Shown piece after piece: positions 35,612 through 47,415 of a DNA stretch of 64,000 nucleotides. The DNA is from Stereum hirsutum FP-91666 SS1. Lineage: Eukaryota; Basidiomycota; Agaricomycetes; Russulales; Stereaceae. The notes under the pieces were generated by a model. That model was not told the origin of the DNA, did no database searches, and saw nothing but the letters and a program-made list of their open reading frames with translations. The stretch is taken from positions 468,916 to 532,915 of the forward strand of contig NW_006763134.1 of the NCBI RefSeq assembly GCF_000264905.1, given 5' to 3'. The position numbers and the translations under genes are program-made. Position 1 is the first letter of the stretch. Each line of letters starts with the position of its first letter.

Positions 35612-38600
35612 GTGGCTTTGCTTCATTTCCCAATATTTCCTCGTCTTCCTAGATACATATCATCCTTCTTCACTTCTATCCCGCAATTGTGCCGAACCAG
35701 TGATTGTGGCTTGTCGCTGGACGGAGTGGCTCCAGAAATGTACGGAGACCCAATACCGCAGCCACCTCATAGCGCTGGCCAGACTCTACAAGGTACGGAT
35801 TTCTTCCACGAGGTATATGAAGAGAACGTTCATATTCGTGAACTATAGGTCTGAGAACACACATAGATCCAAGTCAGGTACCGTCTCCTGTGGATGCCAT
35901 CGAAGCCGACCGCGACAAGTGGGAGAACCAAACATATACCACTTTACCCGGAAACCATGCACCGTTATCAACCTCGGATTATATCGCATTGGACCAGGGT
36001 TCGTGCCTTTTTCAACATCATACAATTATCTAGGACTCATGGTCAAACGTTAGGCAATTCATCACCCAAGTTCGTCCGTATGACAACATGGAACATACCC
36101 TCCACATCCCGCCTCGCGAACGAACTCGAAATCCCTCTCGCTGCCATCATCCAACCATTCGCCGACGTCGATCCTCGAGAGGAACCTGTGCCATTAGTAG
36201 AATGTGGACCGAGTGGGCCTCAGAGGTGTGCTCTGTGTCAGGGTTACATCAATCCGTGGTGTACATGGACGGCGGGCGGAAGTAGATGGAAGTGTAATCT
36301 ATGTGGGCACGAGACCGAAGGTGCGTTCTGTTCAGACCGTTTCTTGGCGTACTCTTAACTTATATCAGAGTGTATGGTGGTCCCCAGTCAGCGCGGAGTA
36401 CTTCTGCAATCTGGACTCCAACTTCCTGCGACTTGATCACGCTCAGCGGCCTGAGCTGAACAAAGGCACCATTGACTTTGCCGTCTCAGATACAGAGGCC
36501 TATTGGGCACCCAACCCGCCTGAACGAATAAATCCTTCATATGTCTCCATCGAGCCACCACCAGTGACTCCTGCGTCTACACTCGGTCGTGAACCAAAGC
36601 CGATGGACTACTTGTTTGCATTCGACGTGTCTGTCGACGCTGTGAGCTCGGGTTTCCTGCGGACGGCATGCGAATCGCTGAAAGAGATACTCTATGGGGA
36701 GGACTCCTGTTTCCCCTCTGAGTGTCATGTGGGAATCTTGACGTTCCACAGCGAGCTGCATTTCTACGACCTCTCTGTGAGTGACTTTGATTGCTAATCT
36801 TCCTTGTGCGATACTGTATATTCAACTCGTGCGTGATACCCAGCCCAGTCTCGACCAGGCCAATATGCTCGTGGTCGCCGATATTGATGAGGTTTTCCTT
36901 CCAACACGACAAGGCATCCTTGTCAACCCACATCGGTCTCGGTACGTCCCCCGTCTATCTCTTTCTCGCATATTTTCTCAGGATTGGACTTCGTAGGACA
37001 GTAATTGAAAACTTGCTCGAGAGTATTTCACCACGGTACGAGGCCCTCACGTCCACGCAATCATGTCTGGGTTCCGCCGTCCGCGCCACACTCGCCACAC
37101 TGGTAACTCATTCTCGTTCGCCACAGTTCACTGACGTCGACAGCATCGCTCATAAATGGTTTCATACAGGCAGGACGGGGAGGACAGGTCGTATTCTTCC
37201 AGGCAACATTACCCACACTTGGTCCCGGTGCGCTTCAGCCAAGAACAAGCGAGGCCGAAATGTACGGAACGGACAAGGAGAAAACGCTATTTGTCCCACG
37301 AGACCATTCATGGCAGAACGTGGCTGAAGAACTGGCCGAAGAGGGTATTGGCGTGAGCATGTTCCTAGGAATGAACAAGTTCGTTGACGTGGGATCTATC
37401 GGTACGTCGGCGCTCGTTTTATCTATCGTAGACATACAGGTGCTAATGACGGTGTGGCTTTGGCGGATCAGGTGTGGTATCGAGCATCACAGGCGGGGAG
37501 CTGTTTTTCCATCCACGGTTTGATCTCGTACACGACCGCCATGTTCTACATTCGCAGCTCAGGAGACTCATTTCGCGGACAACGGCGTACAACTGCGCCC
37601 TTCGAGTCCGCTGCTCCCATGGTGCGGTCTCTTTTACCTAGCAATATTATGTCTTTACCCACTCGTTTGCCCCATGCTTATTCTTCCATTTTATTACAAC
37701 AGGGCTTCGAATATCCTCCTACCAGGGCAATTTCCACCTCCCCACTCCAGATTCCCTAGAGTTCGGGACCATGGACGCCGACAAATCCATCTCGGTCACA
37801 CTAGAGCATTCGGGAAAACTGAACGAAGGAGGGTATGCGTTCCTGCAATGTGCAGTCCTATACACAGCTGCACGAGGACGTCCTTCTCCCTCCCCCCTCG
37901 TCAACGGGGAAGTCGATGGCAGTGCAGAGGAGGTACTACCCGAGATGAGAGGGGAGAGACGAGTGCGGGTGTTGAATCTGGCTGTTCAGGTGGCTGGACT
38001 GGCGGGATCGGTGTTTAGGTTTGCGGATATGGACGCGGTGGTGGTTGCTCTTCTTCGGAGATGTGAGTCAGGATTGTTCGATTCTTTCATTCTGTGCGGG
38101 GATATCTGATCTTTGTTGTGTTGTCTTGCACGTCGTATAGCAATAGCGAGAATGAAGGAGACGAAGCTTTCGACGATTCGTGAGGATCTGACTGAGGCTA
38201 CGTCAGCAATTCTGTATGCCTATCGACGAAATTGCGCGGCTTCGACGGGGGCTACTCAGGTGCGCTTCTGTCCACTCCGTGACTTAAGCTTTGAAGCTGA
38301 TCTGACATGTCAATCGTAGTTGATCATCCCAGAAGCGTTCCGCGCACTCCCGATGTACGCGCTCGGAATTCATAAGAGCAAACCGTTCAAAGGTCAGTTA
38401 GGCATACCTGCCCTCTTCTTCCCTCTTTCTTTCATCACTGCTACTATGACTATTGCTAAAGCTTGTTCAAAATCATTCAGCTCGCTCCGTTACGTCCGAT
38501 GTCCGCAACTTCCACTCGCATAAGCTTCTGGCTCTGGGCGTCAGGGCCACGATGTTCACGCTCTACCCACGTATGCTAGCTCTACACGATTTAGATGAAG

Positions 38601-39451
38601 CCATCGCCCTTCCGCAGCCTGTACCTGCGCCTGCGGTCAAAGGGACTGCGACTGCGACGGATGGAGATGGAGGAGAGGGAGAGGTCGTGATGAGGATCGA
38701 TATGCCGGGGATGATGCGGTGTAGTTATCGGTTCATGCAGGCTGGTGGGGTGTATCTCATCGGTGAGTGTGCGTTATTATACTGGTACGGGGGTGATTAC
38801 TAAATGAAAGACGGATGGTGGCGTTGAAACAGATAATGAGGATGTGATGATATTCTGGATAGGACTCAGTGCTTCCCCAGCGTTATTGATGGATCTGTTC
38901 GGCGTCGACGATGTTCACAGCCTTGACCCAGAAATGGTCTGTCCCTCTGTCCCCCTCTCTCTTCGCTCACAATCCCATGTTTGCTAACGCATGATTTGGT
39001 CGGCCGCGTTCTAGATCTCTCTACCGGAACTTCCTACACGCCTCTCCACGCAAGTCCGTAACGTGCTCGCACACCGAACCGCAGAGCGCGGAGGACGCCA
39101 GTTGAAGATCCGATTCGCTCGCCAGAATTTGGACGGGCAGGAGATTGAGTTTAGCGACCTTTTGGTGGAGGATCATAATTGTGGCGCTTTGAGTTACATG
39201 GATTGTGAGTCCCGACCCCCTCACCTTTACATCGAGGGGTCTTACGCGTGCTGATCGCTTTGATGTGGCGGTGGCTCAGACTTGTCGCTGGTTCATAAAC
39301 AGATCGTGGCTGCGGTGAGTCTTTCATCTTGTTTCTCCTTCATTGATCATCCATGGTGTGGAATGCTGATGACGTCTGTGGGCGTTGGTAGATCCAAAAT
39401 GGCGTTTCGTTGTCTACGTCGACGAGTGCGAGCATCCGGGCTCCTTGGTGA
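35612..39451 (+). CDS. Sec24-family COPII coat protein (Sfb3/Lst1-like)
   Basis: Selects cargo into ER-derived COPII vesicles together with Sec23. Readable segments in order: [58 protein letters not shown]; a zinc finger [13 protein letters not shown]... WKCNLC (36221-36305); [20 protein letters not shown]; the trunk [47 protein letters not shown]; a gelsolin-like [20 protein letters not shown]; and [24 protein letters not shown]...QRPEL is closer to Sfb3/Sec24C-D than to the Sec24A/B type. At least ten short introns are spliced in frame; the last exon starts at 39392 and ends SIRAPW at stop 39449-39451. The start is uncertain: Met at 35612 or 35738. Neither gives the long Pro/Gln-rich N-terminus usual in the family. 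Confidence 0.85.
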
Positions 39452-39932
39452 TCCTTACAATCAGACTTTCAAGGAGGAGGTATTATTAAATCTATGATTT
39501 GCTGCTCTGGAGTTGCTGTCAAAGAGAGTACGATGTGTTTACTTTTATTGTCTGTTGTTGTTCTGTTGTCGGGTACGCTTGGGTTCCTCGAACGCGTGGC
39601 ATCCCGCGTGGCAACCTCGAGTTGATCCATGCTCGCGAAATTTTAGCAACGAAAACGACGCTTGGAGGATACTGACGTGGGCACTTGTCGGTCGGCTTGC
39701 TGAGAGGCGGTCGTGATGTGCATGTTAGTCGGAAGCAAAGCTCATGAAAGCGGAAGCGAAACTCGCAGGCGGGGTGCGACCGTTGCCCAAATCGGGAAAT
39801 GTTCGTTGACGGTTGAGCGGGAAAAGCGTGGGAATCGCGTGTTGGGGGGGCGGTAACGCACTTGCGTCGGCGCCGCGAGTCTCCTCTTCTTCTTCTCCAT
39901 CGCTGCTTTATTGCGGTCGGGCCTCGACGGCC
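39452..39932. other. Spacer between the Sec24-family and Num1-like genes
   Basis: This holds the 3' region of the Sec24-family gene and the promoter and 5' UTR of the next gene. A pyrimidine-rich stretch (TCTCCTCTTCTTCTTCTCC near 39880) lies shortly before the ATG at 39933. No gene was recognised. Confidence 0.4.
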
Positions 39933-42900
39933 ATGGCCAACTCCTCAGACGGCTACGACGACGTATTCTCCCCACCACCCTCGACTTTGACGACGGCGAC
40001 GACGACGAACCCCAGGACGCGGAAGATGTCCTCCACCCACAGCAATACCAACACCGATCTGGTCTCCCATACCTCGTCCGCAGGCGACATGCGGCTCTAC
40101 CTCCAGAACTTGCTCGATAGGAAAGAGAAGCAGCTTCAGCAGGCTGGTGCGCTGGGCCAGAGAGTGCTCGCGCAGCAGGTTGAGCTGGAAGAGAGAGTGA
40201 GAGAGCTGCAGGAGCTGGATGCGGACAAGGCGCTTGGGGAGGACGACGAGATCGATGCGGATATGAGAGAGAGGTATCGTCAGCTCGCGCAGTCGTTCAC
40301 TGTTTGGGATGCGGAGAATGTACAGCTTTCGACGGCGTTCGGCAAGGTGAGTTGCTGTTGTTCTGGCCGGCGTGTTCAGTGGCGGGGTGTGCTTGTCGCC
40401 CCGTTCAACAGGGGTTTTGTCAGCGTCAAATATCGCGGACGGAAATGTCTCCACTCTGACTCTCGTGCGATATAACGCATATATCTGATGTATGCTATGT
40501 CGGACGATGCTCGTTCGTTGTCGCTACTTCGTGCGTTGCTGTGGTACCTTTTCTTGCGTTCATCGGGCCAATCTGTGGGAACTTCTCACCGAGCATCCTG
40601 CTCGTCTTATTCATGCCGCCGCACCATGCAGAATCGCTCTGCGTGTATTTCTCGCCAGCTTCAGCGTCGGTCGGTGTCGATGGCATGAGTAATGGCGCAT
40701 ACGTATACGCGGGCGACTTCTCCTTTGGGTCCGTGCCGACTCTTACGGTGACTGCACAGTTAGGGTACCTCCGCTGCTCGTCTCTTGTTTCACCTTCTTC
40801 ACGAACATCATTTACCGCCATGTTATACGTATCGATGCTGATCATGTTTTCCTTGCTCTCAGGCTCCTGTGAATGGGAGTTCATCACGACCGCCGTCGCG
40901 GCCACCATCGCGACCTCAGTCGCCCCTTCTAAGTTCATCGCCACCGCCGGAAATGCCCCATTCGACGTCCGACAACGAACGAATCCATAAGCCAGCAGCA
41001 GCCGGTACTTCTGCAGCTCAATCGTCGAGACGGGCGAAGAATGCGGCTCACCGTGCGGACGACGTCGGTGCGTACCTTTTCTTTTTCTAGTTAGATCTTA
41101 CAAACATTCCTGACGTCGACGGCGCCTCTGTCTTGTCTTTCTCGGCTGTCAAACTTCAATGCTCCACCTAACGCCTAAACGAAATTAAATTTAATTTAAC
41201 ACGTGCCAATTGTTCTCGACTACGATCTCGCAATCGTGCAGAATTCGCTTTCGAGATCGGTTCCGGTCTGCTCACCGAGGTTCGGAGACTACAAAGCCTG
41301 CTCGGGGAGCGTGACAAGGCGATTGCAGATATGAAGGAGGAGAAGGAGGAGGCCGAGCGTGCCGCTGAGAGTCTGCGGGCAGCGTTGAAGGCCCAAGAGG
41401 CCAGTACCGGTACGTCCTTGCTTCTCACATACTGTCACTATCGATGAAGTACTGATTAATTTATGCAATACAGAGAAATATCGCGAAGAGAACTGGAACC
41501 TCGAAGTCACGCTGCAAGAGCTCCGACAGAACCACAGCACGCTCCAAGAGACGCACTCGAAACTTTCCGCCGACCACAGCCGGTCGTTGAAGCAGCTCTC
41601 GACCATCCGCGAGACATCGGACGCACATCGTATCGAGGCCGAACGTCTGAACACCCAATTCGACGAGTTCAAGGCTAAGCATGAGACCGATGTCGCGCAG
41701 CACCGCAGGGAGAGGGCCGCTCTGATGAGGGATAAGAGTGATCTGTCGACGACGCTGGAGCAGCTGAAGAAGGAGGCCGAACGCAAAGAGAAACGCGGGT
41801 TCGGGCTTGGAGGCTCGCCTCTGACTCCGGAGCAGCGTGCGGAAAGGGGCAGATACCTTACTCCTTCTGTGTACGGCGAAGGCGAGGACGATATCTTCAG
41901 CGATAGGACCGGTGGCGCCTCGACGAATCGTAGGAAGTCTGGGGAGGGGACGTATAACGGGGAGTTCTTGAGTGATATGGAGGAAGATGATGATGACGCT
42001 TCTCCGTTGAAGAAACCGTTCATGGCCCCTAACCATCCCGCGAACGAAGTCGAGGCGTTGCAGCAGAGGTTGTCACATGCGCAGAGGCAGATCTCGACCT
42101 TGAAAGGCACTTTGCAGAGGGAGAAGGAGAGAGGGATTGAGTTCAGGAAGCAGGCTGGTAGATCCCCTGCTAGCTCTGCTGTTTTCGGCGAGGGAATGGA
42201 GCAGGCTGGAAGTGACGACGAGGGAGAGGCGGGTCCCAATGGTTCGCTCAAGAAACCGAGAAGAGGCACGCCGATTCGCGTTGGTGCTGCTGGTCGAGGA
42301 CGAGGCAGGGCCAGAGGTCGCGGTGGGATGCTGTTGCAGCAAAGACTGGAGGCCGCGAGAAACGGCGACGACGACGATGATGCGGATACTACTGCTTCGC
42401 CACCACCTCCCGTCCCATCCCTTCCCCAATTCCTCGGTGACGCCGAGGCAGACGATCAAGACCAAGACACTACCGTTGGTCCAGAGCCAGAAGAAGCCGC
42501 TTCCAACAGGACCAGTATCGACGGCATGGACCCTGCGTTCGCTAACGTTCTTCGCCGCTCCTCTTCCTCTGGCTCTCTACCATACAGCGGCTCTCCCCTC
42601 CGCAACCAACTCTCAGCATCCAATTCTTCCCCCGCTCGTGGTCTTTTGGGCATCGCCATGGGCCGCGGTACACTTAGGAGAAGAGGCGGAGCCGCATTCC
42701 AAGAAGCCAGACCTCCTTCGCTCGTCGGCAAGCCGGAAGCTCTCGCAGCTGAACTCTGGGGTGGGTATGAGGGCGAAGGCGACAGTGTGGTCCTGCCCGA
42801 ACACAGCTTCGACATCCGAGTCGACACAGCAGAGTTTGGATGTCAAACTGAGTCGATGGAGGTGCCAGAACGAGAGCCCGAGTCGCCTGCGATTCAGGTC

Positions 42901-45900
42901 ACGCCGATTCCGCCTGAGACGAGTGAGATGGGCATCCAGGTCGAGCCTGAGCTTGTCCCTGAAATTCCGAAGGTTGAGACTATGGAGATGGAGATCCAGA
43001 CGGAGCCAGAGCCTGTGCCCGAGCCTGAACCGGTACCCGAGCCCGTTGTCGTCGAACGCTCGGAGATGGGCATTCAGTACGAGCCTTTGGAGCCTCCCAG
43101 GACGTACGGCGAAATGAGCATCGTTACGGATGAGGTCGAAGAGCCTGTTGTCCCCGTTCCAGAGCCTGTGGTCCAAACCGAAGCCGAAACACAGACCGAA
43201 CTTGCTGAAGTCGCCCATATGGATGTTCAGACCGATGCCAACGAGGTCACTTTCCCTACGACAGCCGACGCGGATATGCAGACGGAGGAGTCGGAAACGA
43301 CGATCCTTCCTGGGGAGGCATGGTCCAGGTCACGGAGGACGACCCTCACGCAACTCGATGTCAACAAGACGAGCCCTGTTCGTGCTGCCGGGCTCGCTAT
43401 CGCGATCGAGGCCGCGGTCGGGGAGGAGGACGATAGTCGAACGGAGACCGGGGACGACACGGGCACCGATACCGAGACTGATGAGGCGGAGTTCCACGAT
43501 GCGAGGAGTGTCGTGATGACCGCATCGACGCCGACGTACTCGCTCGACGACTTCCAATCCATGCGGGACGTGACGGACGACGAGGACGACGGTGAGAGCA
43601 TCATTGCTTCCAGGCTGAACAGCCGCCCCGCGCTTGATTCCGCGGCATCTTCATCGGCATCGGTGCCTTTAGCCAGGCCACGTCCGCGGACGGCGGTATA
43701 CGAGCCCCTGGCTACGTACGAAGATAAATCGGTCGGAATGGATGTCGTGGAAGAACCAATGCCAGACGAGCCAGAGCCCGCTCCCGCGCCTATTCCTGTA
43801 CTAGAACCAGTCGTCGAACCTCCGAAGCCCGAACTGAAGGAGATGTCCATCCAGACGGACGAGTGGAAGCCTCCGACTCCTCCTCTTGCACCGGTTGCAG
43901 CTCCAGTGCAGCCTCAGCCTTCGTATGCTGCAATCAGAGTGGGCCCGGCGATGCAGCAATTCCAGTACATCTCACCACCTGCGTCGGCTGGTCCCACCGC
44001 GACTGCGACGCCAGGTATCTCCGCTCCTTCATCGCCAGCTGGGCCTCCAACGTCGATCATCCCCGCTCGTGACGTCGCGACTCTTCCTCGTCCACGTACG
44101 TCCCAGTCTGATCGTCGTCAGTCCATCGAGTCAGCACTTTCCGGCGGCGTGGAGGACGGTGCTCCTCGATCCCGACTACCCTCGACCATACCCACCCCTG
44201 TTGACAAGTCACGCCCGCCGATGATGATGCTTCCTCCTCCACCTCGTCAACCACCTCCGCCGAACAGTATGCCGCCGCCCCAGTTCATACCAGACCGGAG
44301 GATCCCTTTGACTTCCACGGCCTCCTCGCACAATGGGCATGAAGCTCCCCCTGGTCGTCCGATCTCTCCACCACCGCCTGACCTTATCCAGCGCGCCACA
44401 ACGCCTCAGCTCAGACCTGCGTTCTCTCCTCGTATGCATGGTACGAGCTTGCCAGGGTCGCAAAATCTTGGACAGAGGCCTTCGACGACCAGCTTCAGAT
44501 CTGCGGCCAACGCAACAGGGTCGTATGTCGGTGCCTCGGCAGCGCTCGCTCATCTTGCTCACAGAGATAGGGGAAGAGAGCTCTCGAGTACCTCCCTGCA
44601 GAGCGGAGACTCCCTTGGTTCTGGAAGGTCGTCGATGTCTTCGGATCATCACTACTACCCGCATGCGGCCGGGAACAGGTCTATCGCTCCCACTACAACG
44701 ACGAACGGACCTCATACGCCTGGGAACTTGGGCGCTGGGTCTCCAGCGGGTGGTCCTGCTGGTATGGGCGGAGTGACCGACCCGTCGGTCATCCATGCTA
44801 TCACGCAGACCATGATTGGCGAGTTCTTGTACAAGTACACGAGGAAGGCGATTGGGAAGGGCTATGGCGAGAAGAGGCACAGGAGGTTCTTCTGGGTGCA
44901 TCCGTACACGAAGACGTTGTATTGGAGTTCGTCGGATCCTGGGTCATCAAATGTTTTCGAGTCGAGTGCGAAGAGCGGTATGTCCATATAGTTCTTGCCC
45001 TGAGTAGAGCATGAGCGGTCACTGATCGAAGTTTTTCTTGTAGCCTATATCGAGGCCGTTCGCTCGGTTCTTGACCCGAATCCGATGCCGCCTGGTCTTT
45101 ACCAGTACAGTGTTGTCGTGTCGACGCCGCAGAGGGAGATGAAGATCACTGCACCGACTAAAGAGAGGCACGATATGTGGCTCAGTGTATGTTCTTTGTC
45201 CTAACTTTGAGAACTATACGAGTAAAGCTGACGACATCTGGTACTTGCAGGCATTGAAATATCTCCTTACGCGGCCGAGCTCGCTACCCGGAACCTCTCC
45301 TGGCATGAAAGGCATCCCAGGCCCAATGCCGTCGAGCCCTCTTTCAGGTCAAAGCCATCTTCAAGACCAGGACCGTGACGACGATGCTCCCCCGCCCCAA
45401 TCGCACCTTCTTGCCAGCCCTCAGAGTTTCCGTAGCGTTCGGAGTGCCGGGACCAGCGAGTGGAACGCGACGCCTCGAGGGCAGAGGAGTCAGTCTCAGC
45501 TGTCTGTCGGTGGATCCGTGGGCAAACGTTCGGGGACGCCTGCAGCCGAGTATCTGCGGTACGGTGGTGGTGACTCGTATAGTCCAAGTCCCGGAAAAGA
45601 GTTCGTAGACATACCCGGCCAGCACGACGACGAGGATCTGGACTTTGAGCTTCACGATGATACTATTGGCGATGGCGGATTCCAAGGTCTCGAGAACGTC
45701 CGCGCTTGCTGCGATGGTCGCCACACTGTCGGGCCCTCTGGCCATGTCCACCACCATCATCACCACAACCACGATCAAACACCAACCTCTCCTCCTCCTC
45801 GAAAACGCGAAAGGTCTCGTGCGAGAGATCATCATCTAGATGCACACCCCTCCGACGTGGAACGGCCAACTTCTCCGGCGTGGTCGTTCCGTTCGAGAGC

Positions 45901-46027
45901 AGGTAGTGCTACATCGGGCGAGGGTGGTGGTGGGTTGTTCTCCGGCAAGCTGAGGTTTGGATCGAAGAGGGCTACGAAGACGCCGAAGCCTCCCGTACCC
46001 ACATTCGCCGGACCTGAAGTGTCGTAG
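39933..46027 (+). CDS. Num1/ApsA/Mcp5-like cortical dynein anchor
   Basis: Num1-type proteins sit at the plasma membrane through a PH domain and hold dynein so that it can pull nuclei and spindles along hyphae. I chose ATG 39933 (MANSSDGYDDVF); the frame is open upstream but less protein-like. Six exons: 39933-40346, about 40863-41068, 41241-41412, 41474 to about 44976, about 45043-45186 and 45251-46027, giving roughly 1,740 residues. Coiled coils lie in the N-terminal third (MRLYLQNLLDRKEKQLQQAG; EIGSGLLTEVRRLQSLLGER; SLKQLSTIRETSDAHRIEAE). An acidic middle region carries about nine short [CIVTM]-Q-[TV]-[DE]-type repeats (42841-43862), followed by a long Pro/Ser-rich region. The PH domain begins MIGEFLYKYTRKAIGKGYGE (44811) and ends near ALKYLLTRPSS. 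The tail holds a His run (about 45750). The stop is at 46025-46027. Confidence 0.85.
42841..43862 (+). repeat. Degenerate protein repeats with Q-T-D/E core inside the Num1-like gene
   Basis: Within the acidic middle region the reading frame gives CQTE, MGIQVEPE, MEIQTEPE, MGIQYEPL, AETQTE, MDVQTD, DMQTEE and, last, MSIQTDEW. The spacing is irregular, mostly 20-40 residues with one long gap before the last. The core resembles the dynein light chain LC8 binding motif (x-[TIV]-Q-[TV]-[DE]). Confidence 0.7.
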
Positions 46028-46697
46028 TTGAGCATCCAAGTCTTTTCCCGTCCCCGTTATCTCTTGCAATATCTACGGTCTAGTTTTGGTCATCTCTGCG
46101 CTGTTTTCGTTCCTCTCTTCGTATCTTGTTGCGTTATACCTATGCCTTTTATCTCTCGATATATCCATATCCCAAGTCTGTCTACTACATATACATTTTA
46201 CCCCAGTCTCTCCCTCAGACTCCTCATCTCCCCTCGAACTCACTTTGACTCCAGCTACCCTATCGTTACCGTTTTTTTTTGTTCTACTGTTTCTTTTGAT
46301 TTGGTTCGAGTCTGATCTATTTAGTTAGTATCCAGCAAGCCCGCCATACAGTATTGTACGTTTGGCCACACACACTCCCTCGTAATAATGACGTTTTCTT
46401 TTCTCTTACTCGTGATGAATACCATCTTGTTTTGCCCTGCTTTCTCGACCTCGAACGTGCCACCGTCCGCTTGAGCAAGGCGCACAAAGACTCAATATTC
46501 ATGCAGTCGTATATCATATATATCCTCCCTGAAGAGATTCATGACTGTGGCATCATGATCAGTGTGGCGCCGCGCGCGGCATGTGCCTGACGAAGGGGGC
46601 AACTAAAGTTGACCGCGAACCGAACTTCACTTGACTTCACCGTCGACAGAGCATCTCTCTCTACAACCACCACCACCACCTATCCTCGCTAGTCTTC
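46028..46697. other. 3' region of the Num1-like gene and spacer
   Basis: This is T-rich sequence following the Num1-like stop, with many TTTT and CTCT stretches typical of a fungal 3' UTR. No gene was recognised. Confidence 0.4.
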
Positions 46698-46979
46698 ATG
46701 GCAGCTCCATCAAAGTCTGCTCTGTCACAATTGCTCGGATGTCTTGATAAAGCTCTATCCGAAAGTAACACTCTACCCCTTCAGTTAGAAGAAGTCGCAA
46801 GCAGATGCCGTATGAAGGTCGACGAACAATCACAGAGTGCCTTGTCGGCTTGTGACAAGGCGTGTTCTCAGGGGTCCATAGGTAGTATTTCGCCAACCGA
46901 CCTACTGTTTAATACGGTTACGTATGAGATGTTATTCGTAATTTCTCGCATCATTATGTTACAGTGTCAACCGACCTAA
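46698..46979 (+). CDS. Possible small protein of unknown function
   Basis: ATG 46698 follows a pyrimidine- and CACCAC-rich leader that looks like a real 5' UTR. The first 55 residues (MAAPSKSALSQLLGCLDKAL onward) are helical and charged with protein-like codon use. The end of the frame becomes hydrophobic and atypical after about 46880, where an intron (GTAGTA at about 46882) may start. No family was recognised. It could be the first exon of a short gene or a leftover of a broken one. Confidence 0.25.
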   Translation: MAAPSKSALSQLLGCLDKALSESNTLPLQLEEVASRCRMKVDEQSQSALSACDKACSQGSIGSISPTDLLFNTVTYEMLFVISRIIMLQCQPT

Positions 46980-47415
46980 GGGTTGACTTAGGCTCGAACT
47001 CAACACACTATAGTATGCGCATGACACAGTTTCGAACTTTATGTTTCGATGTCTCCGTTTACCATGACATGGTTTCAGACAGCATAAATCACACGGTGGA
47101 AACGCTACGAAAATATAGAGACCAAAAGGAAGATACTTTTATATTGACACACACAGTTACCAAGGTTTTGAGACTCGGCCCCGGCCCCGCCCCAAGAGCA
47201 AGGGAATGAGCAAGACAACAACGACAACAAGAGCAACAAACGAGAAACAACTACTGCATGCTCATGACTCATGACCGCCACGCAAAGCCAAGCCTTCCTC
47301 GCCACACCAGTGTCAAAGAAGGCTTTCCCCGTTCACGTCGACCAACTTCTCCCAACCTAGACCACGGCCCTCCTCTCACCACGTATGACACCTCCGCCAA
47401 CCACGAGTTCACCGC
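46980..47415. other. Spacer without recognised gene
   Basis: Nothing recognisable lies here apart from short frames. The right end is the 3' side of the G3BP-like gene on the - strand. Confidence 0.35.

Noticed and set aside
42137..43516. Long overlapping frames on both strands inside the Num1-like gene
   Set aside because: They are shadows of the repeat- and GC-rich main frame and lack any domain; the main frame carries coiled coils, repeats and a PH domain.
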